Assembly: GCA_016800925.1 (NCBI GenBank)
Contig: JABCPU010000060.1
Location: forward strand, 124,001-188,000
DNA from: Suillus spraguei
Taxonomy: Eukaryota; Basidiomycota; Agaricomycetes; Boletales; Suillaceae
Direction of reading: 5' to 3'
Length of the DNA: 64,000 nucleotides
Part shown: in pieces, positions 11,806 through 25,105 of the stretch
Layout of the letters: the number at the start of each line of letters is the position of its first letter
Position numbering within the stretch: the stretch's first letter is position 1
Position numbers and translations under genes: made by a program
Notes under the pieces: generated by a model
Seen by the model: the letters and a program-made list of their open reading frames with translations, nothing else
Databases searched by the model: none
Told to the model about the DNA's origin: nothing

Positions 11806-14175
11806 ATGTCTGGCCGTCCCTGTCGCGCCAAGTCATGGCGCATGGCGTCCTCTCTCTCTCTGTTTTTCCTTGCTTTTATCGCTCTGTTTTGTTTCTGTCC
11901 CGCTATCACAGCGAGTTCGAACAGTGAATATGGTACAGTTATAGGCATAGGTAAGCGTACTTATACAGCGTGATTCGTCTCAAATCACCAACTTTCTTAT
12001 TTACAGACTTGGGAACAACATACTCGTGTGTCGGTGTTCAACGCGGTGGTCGTGTTGAAATCATCGCCAACGATCAGGGTCATCGTATAACACCCTCGTG
12101 GGTCAGCTTCACTGATGATGAGCGGTTGTAAGTTTTTCTTCTTTTGCAATCCAGGAATTCAGGGTTGATCTTATCACCTACAGAGTTGGTGATAGTGCCA
12201 AGAACGCGTTCCATTCGAATCCGACTAACACCGTTTTCGACGCTAAACGTCTCATTGGACGAAAGATGGATGACTTAGAATTAAAGCGCGACATAAAACA
12301 CTTTCCGTTCGGCGTCGTTGACAAGGGTGGTAAACCTGCCATTTCGATAGGTTACAAGGGTGAAACACGCCAATTTGTGAGTTATCAAGACCAGACCTCC
12401 GAACGCCTTGCTGACCGCGTTCTCCAGACTCCAGAAGAAGTTAGCGCTATGATTCTGACAAAGATGAAGGAGACCGCGGAAGCCTATCTTGGCGAGAAGG
12501 TCACTCACGCAGTAGTCACTGTTCCCGCATGTGAGCCCAACCCGGATTTGACTTTCACTTTCTGTCTCATAATTTTTCCAAGACTTCAATGACGCACAGC
12601 GTCAAGCCACGAAGGATGCTGGTACGATTGCCGGGTTAAACATTCTTCGTATCATCAATGAACCCACTGCTGCTGCCATCGCCTACGGTCTCAACAAGAA
12701 GGGCGGCGAATCTCAAATTATCGTCTACGATCTTGGAGGAGGAACTTTCGATGTTTCTTTGCTTTCAATCGATGACGGTGTCTTCGAGGTCTTGGCAACC
12801 GCCGGTGACACCCATCTTGGTGGCGAGGATTTCGACAACCGTGTCATCGACTATCTGGTCAAACAATACAAGAAGAAGACTGGTACTGATGTCACCAGCA
12901 ACCTCCGCGCGATGAGCAAGCTCAAACGCGAGGTCGAGAAAGCCAAGCGCACTTTGTCAAGCCAGCAATCGACTCGCATCGAAATCGAGTCTTTCGAGGA
13001 TGGCAACGACTTTTCAGAGACGCTTACTCGCGCTAAATTCGAAGAGCTTAACATGGATCTATTCCGTAAGACCATGAAGCCCGTCGAGCAGGTACTCAAG
13101 GACGCCAAGATCAACAAGGAGGACATTGATGAGGTGAGGTATCCAACAACTACCATAATCACTGTCTAATACGGTTACAGGTTGTTCTTGTTGGTGGTTC
13201 GACTCGCATTCCCAAAGTTCAACAACTTCTCAAGGAGTACTTTGGCAAAGAGGCGTCAAAGGGTATTAACCCCGACGAGGCTGTTGCTTATGGTGCTGCT
13301 GTCCAGGGTGGTATTCTCTCCGGTGAGGAAGGTACCGAAGATGTCGTCCTGGTGGATGTCTGCCCTTTGACACTTGGCATTGAGACCACTGGTGGTGTCT
13401 TCACCAAACTTATTCCGCGCAATACTGTCATACCCACTCGCAAGTCGCAGATGTCAGTGATTTAGTTCTCGTGAGCGAATGTAACACTGACAATCTACAA
13501 AGCTTTTCAACGGCTGCCGACAACCAGCCTACTGTCCTTATCCAAGTTTTCGAGGGTGAACGATCGTTGACTAAGGACAATAACCTCCTTGGCAAGTTCG
13601 AACTCTCGAGCATTCCGCCTGCTCCTCGTGGTGTTCCTCAGATTGAGGTCACATTTGAGATCGACGCCAACGGTATTATGAAGGTCGGTGCTGCCGATAA
13701 GGGAACGTAAGTCAATGGCTTTCTATCGTCACTATAGGACACTGACCGTGCTTTTAGCGGTAAATCTGAGTCAATCACGATTACGAATGAGAAGGGTCGT
13801 CTTTCTAAGGAGGACATTGAACGTATGGTCCGCGAAGCTGAAGATTTTGCCTCTGAGGATGAAGCTAACCGCAAGCGCATCGAGTCTCTCAACTCCCTGT
13901 CTGCGTTCGTCTACGGACTGAAGTCGCAACTCGGTGACCAGACCGGCCTTGGTGGCAAGATCAGCGATGAGGATAAGAAGACCATTCTCGCAGCTATCAA
14001 AGATGCTACAGAGTGGATTGATGACAATGGCCAGAGTGCCTCCACTGAGGAGTTCGAAGAGAAGCTGTCGGAGATTCAGAGCGTTGTCAACCCCATCACG
14101 AGCAAGCTCTATGATGGAGGTGCAGGCAGTGAGCCCGAGGATGATGAACCTTATTACGAGCACGATGAGCTGTGA
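11806..14175 (+). CDS. KAR2: ER-lumenal Hsp70 chaperone BiP/Kar2
   Basis: ATP-driven chaperone of the ER lumen: translocation, folding, ERAD and UPR sensing. Eight exons (introns 11951-12006, 12128-12183, 12377-12427, 12531-12582, 13134-13180, 13453-13502, 13707-13757) give 668 residues with every junction in phase. An N-terminal signal peptide ([19 protein letters not shown]) precedes the nucleotide-binding domain: [42 protein letters not shown] and [14 protein letters not shown]. The substrate-binding domain ([10 protein letters not shown] onward) and helical lid follow. The last four residues are HDEL, the ER-retrieval signal, which separates it from cytosolic Ssa and mitochondrial Ssc1. 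The length equals that of yeast/fungal BiP. Start ATG 11806 gives a positively charged n-region ([11 protein letters not shown]). The third intron (51 nt) has no in-frame stop, so its retention would add 17 residues. Confidence 0.97.
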
Positions 14176-14238
14176 AGCGGGCGCAGCGGGATAATCCCAA
14201 ATAAAAGTTGTATGTCGGTATCAGTAACATAGAGTCAT

Positions 14239-14643
14239 TTATTTCAATGGACGCGTTCCATCGTCGTGTACTGTCTTGTGCAAATGCGTCAGACTGTCCT
14301 CGTAGAGCCTGTACTGGATGGTCATGTGGTGCATCGGTTCTGGTACACGCAACTCTGCATGGAATCCATGTGTGTTAGATATAACAAAGTTTCTCCCGAT
14401 ACATACACATGACCGTGTATTGTTTTGGCAAAAACTCAAGTGAATCTCATCCCATGTTCGAGTTATGGGTGTTCGATTTCTGTGCATGGATGACTCCAAG
14501 GTCAGATCATCGCGGACAAATGTATAGAATGCTAAAATAAATTTATCCGGGTCATATATATATATGCTTGTCAGAGAAAAAGCATGGTGGTGGCAGATCG
14601 ATATGATGGAAACAAAAGGCGCGAACTTCAGGGAAAACTGCAC
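14239..14643 (-). CDS. Hypothetical ORF downstream of BiP
   Basis: An intact 134-residue frame on the minus strand, convergent with BiP and ending just past its stop. The C-terminal part (SNTHGFHAELRVPEPM, then DDGTRPLK) looks protein-like, but I recognise no domain. It may be an exon of a small gene or chance coding in the BiP 3' flank. Confidence 0.2.
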   Translation of the reverse strand: MQFSLKFAPFVSIISICHHHAFSLTSIYIYDPDKFILAFYTFVRDDLTLESSMHRNRTPITRTWDEIHLSFCQNNTRSCVCIGRNFVISNTHGFHAELRVPEPMHHMTIQYRLYEDSLTHLHKTVHDDGTRPLK

Positions 14644-15035
14644 TTTCCCGCGCGGTATGTCGTCGATTAGCGGACCAAGTTATCCTTTCGATGTCAGACT
14701 TTCCATCCGTTGACGAATTATATTTTTATGTAGGTATGTTGTAGAGTTATAGATGTTTTCCTAAAAATGCACGAACTCTAGCAGATATCTAGCCATAGTT
14801 AGTACGTAGTGCAATTGATGAAGTTATTAGTGTCTGATATCGATCTCCTGTAAATATTTCAGTGCGCGCGTCACATTTTATTGATAGCATAATCATGAAT
14901 CACGTCGCACGTAGATGATCTTTCTGATTACTATGTTGTTAGAACTTGGTTAGAACCGCAATGAAAATACAATGGACTTGTAAGTACAGTGTGACGATGG
15001 TATTGTGAGAATGAATCGAGGAGTTCTATACAGCT

Positions 15036-18000
15036 CTATACGTTGCGATACTCGAAGGCAGGGCTTCCGGGTTCGGAGGATTCTATGATGGTGCGCGTGA
15101 AACCATGACCCTCTCTTTGCAATGCCTCCTCAACAGAGAAGACTTCCACGTCTTCCAAGCTCAAAGACTTTTTCAGATACGGCAGCAACTCCTTCAAAAC
15201 CTCGGACTCGGAGAACAACAAGGTTCTCCGGAACGCAGCATCAACTCCAATTTCTGACATTCGTTTCTGTATTTCAAGATGAGATAAGCCAATAAAGAGG
15301 CTAGTAATGTCCTTACCTTGAACGCTTGGATGAATGGCATAGCGCGCTTGTCCTTGATCAACCCTTTCTCTATTAGGATATCGCGCACTTTCGCGTCGTC
15401 TACCTTATCGTCTGTGCTCGAGTACGAATCCTTGACAGCCTGCACACACGTCTCCTGCCACTCAGGGAACTTGGTCGCAACATAAATCCGGACGGCCTTG
15501 GGTTTCTTGGGGTCGAACAGCGAATCTTCCCCGCCCTTGCCTTTCTTGCCCTTCTGCAACCTCTTCAACAACGTAATCTCAGCATCACGGATCGTCTTCA
15601 GCGTTCCACGCATGTACACGCCGGTTTCAATGATCGACCTGTCCGCGATACGCTTTGGGTCTGGCCACAATGCCAACTGTACGGAACGAGGTTCCTTCAA
15701 CAACTCCGTCCAGATATGCTCTGCGAAGTGAGGAGCAAAAGGCGTAATCATCAAGGTGGCAACACGAATCCAGTATTTAACCAAGTCTGCGTGCATCCCG
15801 ATGTCGGCAGTGACTTCTCGGTACCAGTCACGGGCACTCTGCAACTCGTAGAAACCAAACTTCAAAGCGTCCTTGAAAGCGGTTCTAATGCAGAGAAATG
15901 AGACCATGATAAAGAGCTATGGTTAGGTGGAACTCACGCGTCGTAATGACTTTTTGTAATGTTGATCAGGTCGACAATCTCCTCCTCAAACACGCGATCA
16001 TGGTAGGAGTTCTTGGGACCAGTACGCAGGTTGGACTCATCCTTGGAGATTTCCTAAAGGAGTCGTCAGTGCATTGTCTCGTAGAGAGCGAAATTCGTCT
16101 ACCTCACACCAGGTCATCAACGTATGTAAGCGCAGGATATTTGCATTGGCCGTCTTTTCATCAAAGTTGGCATCTTCTACACCATCACCAGCATCCGCCA
16201 ACGATAAACGCATTGCATCAGCACCGAACTTCAGCACGCCCTCCCTCAGCGTCAGTGAGTTGCCCGTGCTCTTCGACATCTTCTTGCCATTCAGCATCAG
16301 ATGTCCATTCGTGCGGATGCCCTTTGGCCACTTGTCTTCAGGAAAGATTGCGGCATGATTATAAAGCAAGAACGTCAGGTTGTTCTGGACCAAGTCTTTA
16401 CCAGAGGAACGCATATCGAAGGGGTAGAAGTAATTGAATTCGTGCTTCAATGCGTCGGCCTTTTCCTTTGGGAACGGTTCTGGGTCTGGCCATGGTCCGT
16501 TGCAGAACACGTATTCCCAGGCCTCATCTGTCATCTGTTCAGCACTGACACCCAAAGGCCCAGGTGTCCGACCAAAGATGTCACCACCTAAGTGAATGTG
16601 GTCAGTGAGATGATAAAACTTAGTTCTAACACTTACCATGCAACAAATGTGCAACAGTGTAGTATGCCATGTAGATAGTCGAATCGCTCAAACTTTCAAC
16701 CATAAATTGGGGATCCCAAGGCAACTTGGACCCCAGGCCGTACGTTCGAGCACATGCCCACTGATTCAGCCATGCCAGGGTGGCCTCGAACAAGTTCCGA
16801 GTCTCGACGGTCCATGTCTCCATCTTTGCCAGTAACCTGAAGTCCAATGGTAAGCAAGAGCAGAGAATAGATACGAAATACGAACCTCTCGGCTTGTGAT
16901 CTCCAAACGGGTTCACCATAATCCATATACCACTGGTCCATCAAAGCAACAACACACTCATCCGCGCTTCGCGAGATGACCGGGTTCTCTGGTTCGGCGT
17001 ATGCGAAAGCCAAACCTTGTTCGATCATGCTTGCGCGCACTTTGGGCTTTGCCTCTTGAACGGTCAGACCCTTGAACTCGCCGACCAACATCACTCCACT
17101 GTAGAAACCCTCCTTGTACGCGATTTCCTTCGCCTCTGCCAGCTGCTTGACATCTTTCTGCGATTGAATCTTCAGCTTCTCGACCAAGCGGGGCGCAGTT
17201 AGCTCGCCATAGGTCGGAGTCGTCAGCACGGGGATTGGATCAATGGATACCCATTCGCGATCGATCTTGTAAAATTCGGGTTTCTTGCGCAGATCACTGA
17301 CAGTTGCGAAATCATCGGGGGAATCTGATGGTACAGAAGTGACGACACCGGTACCCTAAGACAACGTCAAAAAAGTCCACTACAAAGCTATGACGACTGA
17401 CCTTCGTAGCCAAAACATTATCCATGGGCAGTACATACACCTCAGGAGCCAATCCAAATGGTGCTTTAATCTTTGTGCCAACCAAGGCCGCACCATCTAT
17501 CTCCAACAGCTGTTGGGTCTGGCCACGCTCGGGTGACAGACCTTGGAAAGCCATGTTACGGGCTGCACGATACGTGCATACAAATGCTTCTGAATCGTTG
17601 ATCGCGAAGACGCCATACTTTATGGAGGTGCCGACAAAGCAATTAGTTTGGCCATACCTGTGGATAGAGTAAGAGACGATGTTAAGATGAAGCTAAGAAT
17701 ACTGGCATGGTCTCCGGACGCAATGTAGCAGCCACCAAAAACACTTTCCGACCGTCGACTTTGTCTTCAATGAGCTTCGCAGCCAGACTCCATTCTACGA
17801 CCTCCATCTTGACGCCTGTGTACTCTTGAGGGTTGACACCTTCACCGTCGGACCGATCATGGTCCATACAAGGTTGTCCATCTTTAGGGCTGTAGATCGT
17901 GTATCGCTCCCCGAACTTGACTTTCCCCAGGGTGTGCAATTTATTCATTTGCCATCGAACGAACGAATCGTAGTAAGGGTTCAGATCGGTTGTGACAAAT

Positions 18001-18812
18001 GAACGTCTCCAATCGATACGGTTTCCCATTGCGTTGTTATCCTCCTGTGATACATAAATGAGAAAAAAAGGAAAATTAACCAGCGATCAGTTTACACACC
18101 TTGCAAATTGGAGGGAAGTGTTCCAGCCAATGATGGGGATCTGCGAACTTCTTGACTTCCGTGCGCGGGACACCAATTGACAACATGATTTGGAACTGGT
18201 ATGTCAGTCCCGTGGATTTTGCGGCAATCTTGCCCTTCGTGGCTTTTCCGACTGCTGCTGATGCTGCAGGCGAAGGTGAGGCTAGGCTGTTTGGCGCCGC
18301 CTCTTCATCAAATAGTTCGAAATCTGGGCCGAACATCTCCATCTCACGAATTATCTTGTCAGCAGCTGCCTGTCCGAGGGATCAGAAATCAGACAAACTA
18401 TCTCCAAATATCCGAGATTACTCACTTTAATAGGCATACCCGTTGCATGTAAACCATGAGGAAATAAGACACGCTTTCCCAATAATCTTTGGTATCCGGC
18501 GGCAAATTCGACCTTCGAGATCGTGAACGCATGTCCTAGATGTAAAGAGCCGTTCATGTAAGGGTAAGGGAAATTACCGAACCACTTGGGATATTTGTCC
18601 TGGACATCGGCAGGTGACAAGCCGTTCAGCTCGTCGGGTGAAGGGGCATTAACTTCGAAGATATGGTCCTCCTGCCATTTCGTTTGGTACTTCTTTTCTA
18701 GTTCGATGAGACGATCGCGTTTGCCCGTCTGTTGTATCCGCCTCGTTAGTAAGGGTAGTTTAGCATAGATCGATGGAAAACATACCTGGACTAATTCTAT
18801 AGTATTGGCCAT
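15036..18812 (-). CDS. CDC60: Leucyl-tRNA synthetase, cytosolic (class Ia)
   Basis: Charges tRNA-Leu in the cytosol. ATG 18812 opens a 27-nt exon (MANTIELVQ); intron 18729-18785 follows and a further one at 18370-18425. The synthetase HIGH motif appears as [18 protein letters not shown], and the KMSKS motif is intact in [16 protein letters not shown]. The CP1 editing domain contains [10 protein letters not shown] and the later [29 protein letters not shown], the PYPYMNGS entry and the anticodon-binding region ([16 protein letters not shown], then [18 protein letters not shown]) are eukaryotic/archaeal LeuRS type. The C-terminal domain ends EYRNV at 15036. About ten exons give an estimated 1,100 residues, the normal size. 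No mitochondrial presequence is visible. An Ala/Ser-rich insert ([19 protein letters not shown]) near residue 155 is unusual but in a surface position. Confidence 0.95.
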
Positions 18813-20063
18813 AGTCGTATAGTGCCGGAGTGGGCGACTCGCAAGTCGCAGAATCCTAACAGATATGGTGATCAGTCTGTTTTAACTGGAGAAATTTACG
18901 ATTACCTACATAAGTAAATTCTGTAAATGACTCGGCGAGCCGGAGAACCCCGGTCAACTACAGTGCTAGCCTCGGGCTGCCAGTACGGTCCAAGGTACGG
19001 GTAGTGCCGACCAAGTGCCGGCATAACTGGCACTTGTGGTAAAACTCCCAGGATCTAAACTTGACTGGATCATAGCAATTATATCCTTCCCATTTTCCAT
19101 TCACGGTCTCCAAATATCAGAACCTCGATGTCCAGCTGCTTTTGCATTTCTGGAGCAAGGAGTTTGCAGCCTTTTGAGCGGGCCGTCTTGCTTGCAAATT
19201 CATCGAAGCACTTCCTCCTCTTCCTTCAATATTATGGTGTTTCATGATCCTGTCATGTATGGACAGTGACCATGCAAGGCCGTATCATAGGTCTTGTACA
19301 CATCAGGTACACGTTACGGGCTGATGGCTCCCTCAGCAACGATCCTTCCGAATGTTCCACGAAGCCTTCGTTTCTATCTCTCCCAAGGACTATTTCGCGT
19401 CGTGCCACCGCTATATGTTATTCATATCACCCCATTGTTCCACGGGGCAGCGGCTCCCCCAAACTTTATGCCAGACTGCACAAATTCTCTGGAATCACAC
19501 ACAGATCATGGTTTTAGAGGTTCTCTCTAGCTCATGGCAGGCGATTTTAGTCATCGACATGGCCATACAATTCAATAACCAGGGGTATGACCTTTTTGTT
19601 GTCGCAGGCCGCGATATAACTTATCAATGAAGCAAATTATGACGCCTCCACGATTTGTCCAATTTACTTGCAACACAGTGCCTATGTGGCTTTCCTAGTA
19701 ACTTCTCCGTCGTTGTATTTGAATGTCCAATTTCCAGGCGCTTGCTCGCACTCGAGCGAATGATAGTTTGACATATTAAGGCACGAATAACCGCCGGCAT
19801 GTTGTCCACCATACACGTCATGCTGTTCAAACGTTCATGCTTGTCTCCTTTTTATGCCATGGCGATCTCTGCTTCATTTCACGGCATCGTTGATCTTCAA
19901 AACGGTTTTTTTTCTCTTAATTGACAAAAGGAACTTTATTTAAGTACGAATAAACACAACATGCCGCTCGAGAACCGACCGAAGGCGAGTCCTTGTGTTG
20001 CATTATAATTATTAGAGCCCCTGAATCCTCAAAAATCAATTCAATGCACCAAGTCTTACCACG
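18813..20063. other. Intergenic region, no gene seen
   Basis: This is the promoter side of LeuRS and the 3' side of the GH3 gene. Plus-strand frames at 19036-19630 overlap one another and have no recognisable motif. A short inverted motif around GTGCCGGCA (about 19014-19023) is the only structure noted. Confidence 0.4.
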
Positions 20064-23000
20064 TCAAGCAGGGATGATGCCCCACAACCTAAAGTCCCTG
20101 CTGCTTGCGCCAACTGAAAACGAGATCTGGCCGTCAGGTTTGCGCCAGCCTTGAGCGACGACGTCCCAGATAGACAGATCATAACGCGAGAGCGTGATGG
20201 AGACATTCTTCGTATCATTCGGTCCGATTTCAACATTTGTAAATCCCTTCAAAACTGAAGGAGGTTCGGAAGCGGAAGATGGGTGGTGGATGTAGATTTG
20301 AGGGATCTATTCAAAGTTGATGGTAAGGATAAGAGTTACTGAATTGGCAAGTTTCACGAACCTCAGTCCCAGGTACATATCCAGTGTTAGTGACATTAAA
20401 AGTGACCTGGAATGCGGGCTCGTGGAGCCTGGGAACAATATCAGCCCGCGGAATCGGCGCGGATCCATCACTGGTCATGAAAGTCTCACCAAAGCGCAAC
20501 AGAAGACCCTTCGGCGATGGGCGATGCCTCCCCGCCCTCCCATGCGATAATTAGATCTTCTTGATCACTATTCAATGACTGAATAGCAACCACGTCAAGG
20601 TCAGAATACGAGAACGTAGTGTAACTCAAGCCGAAGCCAAACTCAAAACGTGGTGTGATATTCGCCTGTAGTTCCCCTTGTTCAAGACGTGAAAGCACAA
20701 AGCAGACTCGGAAATCTCACTTGATCAAAGTGGCGATAATCGATGAACAACCTGCAAAAATCGCGAGATTAGCTTCCACTCAAGGCGGCCTTCATTTAGT
20801 GCACGTACCCTTCCGTGTAATTAATTGGCACAGCCTCGTTTCCCGAACTATTAGTGACGACTTGTGCAGGATAATCTGCGGGATCTTTGGCGATCGTATA
20901 CGGAAGTCTTCCAGAGGGGTTGTATGCGCCATAGAGCACATCAGCAATAGCATTACCTGCTTCCTGCCCTTGAATGCCGGCCCAGACGACAGCGGTAACG
21001 TTAGGGTGTTCGATCCAGGATTCCACGATAAGCGGGCCGACGCTGTTCACGACGACTATGGTATTGTTGTTTTGCGCAGCGACAGCAAGGATGAGCTCAT
21101 TACCATTGTTCCAAGCGGTAAGGTTCTTGCTAGCTAGGAATGAACATCATTTCCACTACCAAAGATGTGAGGGACGTACCGATCGCCCAAATTGCCATCG
21201 AAACTAAAGAGACCTTCACCAGAGTCGGAGCAGGTGAAAACCAGAGCAACAGCCTGGCCAAACGCCATAGTACCAGCCAGATCAGTATTCCAGTCGTCAA
21301 AGTCCCAGAACACACTGCTGCCATCCTGGCGAGCACGCTGCTGAATACCCTCGAGAGGCGAAATAAGGTAAGGAAAAGTGCCAGTTCTACGCAGCGCCCA
21401 TCAATACTAGTGCTCAAAAACAATAACGAGTATTCTGAGAGTCAACATACCCAGATCCCCACCCCGACGCTAGGATGCCATCGACACCAACCCCGTATAA
21501 AAACTCATTGGGACCAGATTGGCCTGGACCCGCATCACTTCCGATCAGTATCATGTTCTTGGGTTTGTTCAATGGTAGTGCGCCGTTTGTGTTTTTTAAA
21601 AGGACGGTCCCGGCTGCGCCAATCTCCCTCACAAGCCTATAATGGTCAGCCTGCACATTCACATGCTTGTTGTTCACTTCATCATTCTGATCGAACAAAT
21701 TAAAGTTTGTCGCAGGGTAATCCTCGTCCTGGTGCAGGAAGTACCAAGCGGCGATGACACGCGTCGCCATATCGTCCAGGCGAGCCATACTGATGTACCC
21801 TTCGTTCACATAGTCCGTGAGGTTACCCCCGAAGAAAGACCCATTTGGGATATCGATGTTGATATTTCCAGGCATAGTCACGTCAAGCCCTGCGACAGCA
21901 GAGAGGGTCGACATTGTTGCAAAACTGTCAGACAGAACGAAACCTTGAAAACCGTACTCCCGTTTCAAGATGTCATTGATCATCTTTTCGTTGTTGCATG
22001 CGTAAGTGTCGTTTATGAGGTCTGCGATTCAGATCTCAAATGACATAAACGGTAATGGTATAAAGCATGACGGCTTACTGAAGCTGCACATGACGGACGA
22101 AAGGCCAGCCATGACGCTGCGCAAAAATGGGTGCGCGTAGATCTCATGTTGAGTCCTATCATCAACATTCGAGGATTCCACCGTGCGGAATTGCTCCTGC
22201 TCACTATAGGAACATATAAGATAAGGACCTGAACAAATGGGTGGAAGTAACATAGGACGAACGAACTTGTTTATGAAGTGCTTGGCGCAGGATTGTACCC
22301 CACCGTGTTGCAGGCCCAAAACCGTCTCATACCCAGATTCGCCCACCAGGAAAGGGTCAGCGCCGAAACCCTCCCAATTGCGGCCACCCTGAGGGACGCG
22401 GCCCATATTCAAGAAGGGGCCTTGGGCAACATTGGCGCCCTTGCCTTTGAACTCCTGACCCAGAGCCAGGCCACGAGCGCGCATTAGAGCGCGATTCCAG
22501 CTGTCATAATACATACATATCAGAGATGACATTGGAAAAATTGACGAGGACGATTTACGTGGACGCTACTTGGATGCCAGCTGGAAACACGGTCGCAAAG
22601 TCTGCACCAAGGACGGCGAGAGGTGAGTCCTACATGGTTAATCATCAAAAAAAATACCAAGAAAAGAAAAAATCAAGCTTAGGCTATGTACCTGAAAGCA
22701 CAAACCAGGGAAATTCTTATTAGGGGCGATATTGGCACTGCACAAGCCGGCCGCAAAACCGATCCCAGTAGTGAGGTTGACTTTTTCTTCAACAGTATAA
22801 TTCGATATCTGGGAAAGCACCAAGTGTCGACATAAGTTAGGTGATTATGAGAAGACGATTCAGTTTGAAACCGGCAAAAGAAGACAATCAAAATATCAAT
22901 GGACGGATGTACTAACAAGGTTCCTAGCTTTTTGGTACGCAGTGGCCCATGCAGGCGCAAAGTCGGGCACAACGTACCGATCGTTGCTGACATCGGGAGG

Positions 23001-23310
23001 ATTTAAAGGATCGGTGGCGGGGAAAGTCGGCGGGTCAGGGGTAAGAGTAGGTGTAGGGTAAGGAGTAAAAGAATAGCTAGAAAGCGGAATGGCGATGACA
23101 CCAGTTATGCTAGGCGCGACTGACTGGGGGATGCCGATAGACGAAGACGTGGAACTTGTTGCATAAACTGACGAGACTGTCACTACCGAATACGAGTCAG
23201 CTGAACGAATACTTCATTACCCCCCTGGAGTTGGGAACGGCAGAGAATAAACTCGCACCTAGAGCAAAGGAAAACATACACCACAGCGCCGGTAGCTTAG
23301 GTAGCATCAT
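20064..23310 (-). CDS. Secreted glycoside hydrolase family 3 (beta-glucosidase type)
   Basis: Predicted to release terminal beta-linked glucose, as in cellulose breakdown. The start ATG ATG (23310) leads into a signal peptide (MMLPKLPALWCMFSFALVTV) spliced at GTGCGAGT to VSSVYATSS. A Ser/Thr/Pro-rich linker follows. The catalytic domain begins with NYTVEEKVNLTTGIGFAAGLCSANIAP and contains GRVPQGGRNWEGFGADPFL, CAKHFINKEQEQFRT (KHF...EQE substrate loop) and GFQGFVLSDSFATMSTLSAV. The nucleophile Asp of the usual SDW motif is present but followed by Ser. The second domain has GTVLLKNTNGALPLNKPK and PSGRLPYTIAKDPADYP. The C-terminal fibronectin III-like domain (VTFNVTNTGYVPGTE, then SRDFRLWG) ends at 20064. 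More than eight short introns. Expected size about 850 residues. Close paralogue-level specificity cannot be told by eye. Confidence 0.9.
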
Positions 23311-24019
23311 GATATCGGCTGTACGAGTCGTATTCTGAAAGTTGAGAATACCAATTGTATAATCAACACTGGGCAGTCACGGCGGAAGAACCAAGTCATT
23401 TATTTTATAAAAGAGCTATTGGCTGTACTTGATTAATGGAGTAACAAAACAGCTACAATTTGGAAAAACTGAATTGCAGTTCAGGGCTGCAAGGTTCGAG
23501 TTTATCGGACTCGTATGGAGCTATTTTGAGTCTTGACACCCGTGTGACGATGCATCATCTACCACAACCACGACCTCAGCTCACCAGCGTCATCGATCAG
23601 CACAGTCCCCGTTCTCATTCACTACTAATCCTTAGCACCCTTTTTTCCTCATTGTCACCCTATTTGCAGTCCACCAGTCCTGGTAATTTGTCAATAATGC
23701 TATGTCTCTCGTTACTGTCTACACGATACCCATTCAATTGTACACCCTGCCAGGTACCCATTCAATATTCTTACCCTCTCTCTCATCATTACTATTTTAC
23801 CCTGTCAGGCGCGACGCCACCCCCTTCTGCTTCCGTTTTCACATAATCGTTCGGCCCAGCCATACCCGGGGACCCTTACCGTTTCGCAAGTGTCCTTAAC
23901 TGACAGGCAATAAGCATCATAACCCCATATCAGTAATTCACCGTCTCAGACTCGCCGTGCATTCGCTTTCATATTGCATCTATTTATGAGCCTACAACTC
24001 TACTGTTACTACATACATC
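23311..24019. other. Intergenic, pyrimidine-rich, no supported gene
   Basis: This is the upstream flank of the GH3 gene. A plus-strand frame at 23460-23846 is Ser/Leu/Pro-rich and looks like low-complexity non-coding DNA. Between 23500 and 24150 the plus strand is rich in C and T. Confidence 0.35.
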
Positions 24020-24501
24020 CTACAACTTAAAGCGGTCTGCACACCCCTTTCGCACTTGCAGTCGCTCGCTATTCTTACACCATTCCTGCGTTATTTTATT
24101 CATCATACTACTAACTTCACTAGCCAATGACTGTTTTCTTTTCATACCGCTCTGGACCCTCCGAGTCTGCGAAACACGTCGACGTTTAATGGGTGCACAT
24201 TCTCCAGCCAGCAGCAAAAGAGCGAATAACTCATCTCAAGATGTGGCATCAAAGTTATAGCTGAATAAGGGTTCACACTGTCTATGACACAAGTTAGGTA
24301 CTTGTTGAACAGAGCAGGTAATATTTTCCTCACTTCGAGTTCACTCTCCGTAATCTCTTCCCGGAACACATTCGTTAGGAATTCTGAGCATGTTCCACCA
24401 TCTGTGATGTTGATCAGCATCCAAACCTCCACCTGCAGGTTCTTGCTTTTGCAGAATGCTCGAATATCCTTGCTTCTAGTGTGCAGACACTCGACAGCCA
24501 C
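24020..24501 (-). pseudogene. Remnant of an unidentified protein gene (frame change near 24215)
   Basis: Two minus-strand frames abut. One (24501 to about 24215) reads VAVECLHTRSKDIRAFCKSK and continues to SELEVRKILPALFNKYLTCV. The other (about 24240-24020) reads DELFALLLLAGECAPIKRRR and ends KGCADRFKL at a stop. Composition is protein-like in both, and they switch frame without an intron I can define. I do not recognise the family. A frameshifted relic is the simplest reading, but an intron-containing gene is possible. Confidence 0.3.
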
Positions 24502-25105
24502 TTATCATGAGATCAGCCCTCAACAGAAATATTTGTAGTCTATCACGGGATATGCCTTCGCACTACTATACCATGACTAATTCAAGTCAGGACTCTCAAG
24601 GAGTTTCTGAAGCAAAGCAATATGAGGTCGTCTAACTCTTTCGATGCTTTCACTGACATAAAGTGTTCAATCAAGTCTTCTTCGTGAGATGTACTTACTG
24701 CGCAAGCTTTTTAGTGTTCTTCGCTGCTCTTAATTGGATCCAACCTGAGACCACAGATGCTCTTAATTAAAATGCTAAATCTACAAAGATCCAAGATGAA
24801 GGTATATATACGGAATGTGGTACATGTCGTAGTAATATCGATATTGATATATTGGACAAGGACGTACTGAACATGTTACATGACATAAAAAGCTCGCGCA
24901 CATCAATAGTACGAGACAGACAAACAAAACAGTAACAGTAGCAGTAGTAGTAACATTCAAGGTCGTAGAATGCCAATAGGTAAAGAATAAATACAGTCGC
25001 GGTGCTAACAAAACAGCGACATGATAAAGCAAATCAAAAAAGAAAGAGATAAATCGATCATGAACAAGTCGTAGCAGATATCTAGTTTACACAACAGGCA
25101 AAAAC
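24502..25105. other. Intergenic, no gene seen
   Basis: AT-rich 3' flank of the SAP-domain gene. Short frames such as 24767-25032 are Tyr/Cys-rich by virtue of simple sequence (GTAGCAGTAGTAG near 24936) and are not supported. Confidence 0.35.

Noticed and set aside
12281..14163. Several long antisense reading frames opposite BiP
   Set aside because: They are codon-bias shadows of the highly conserved BiP exons and cross its introns.
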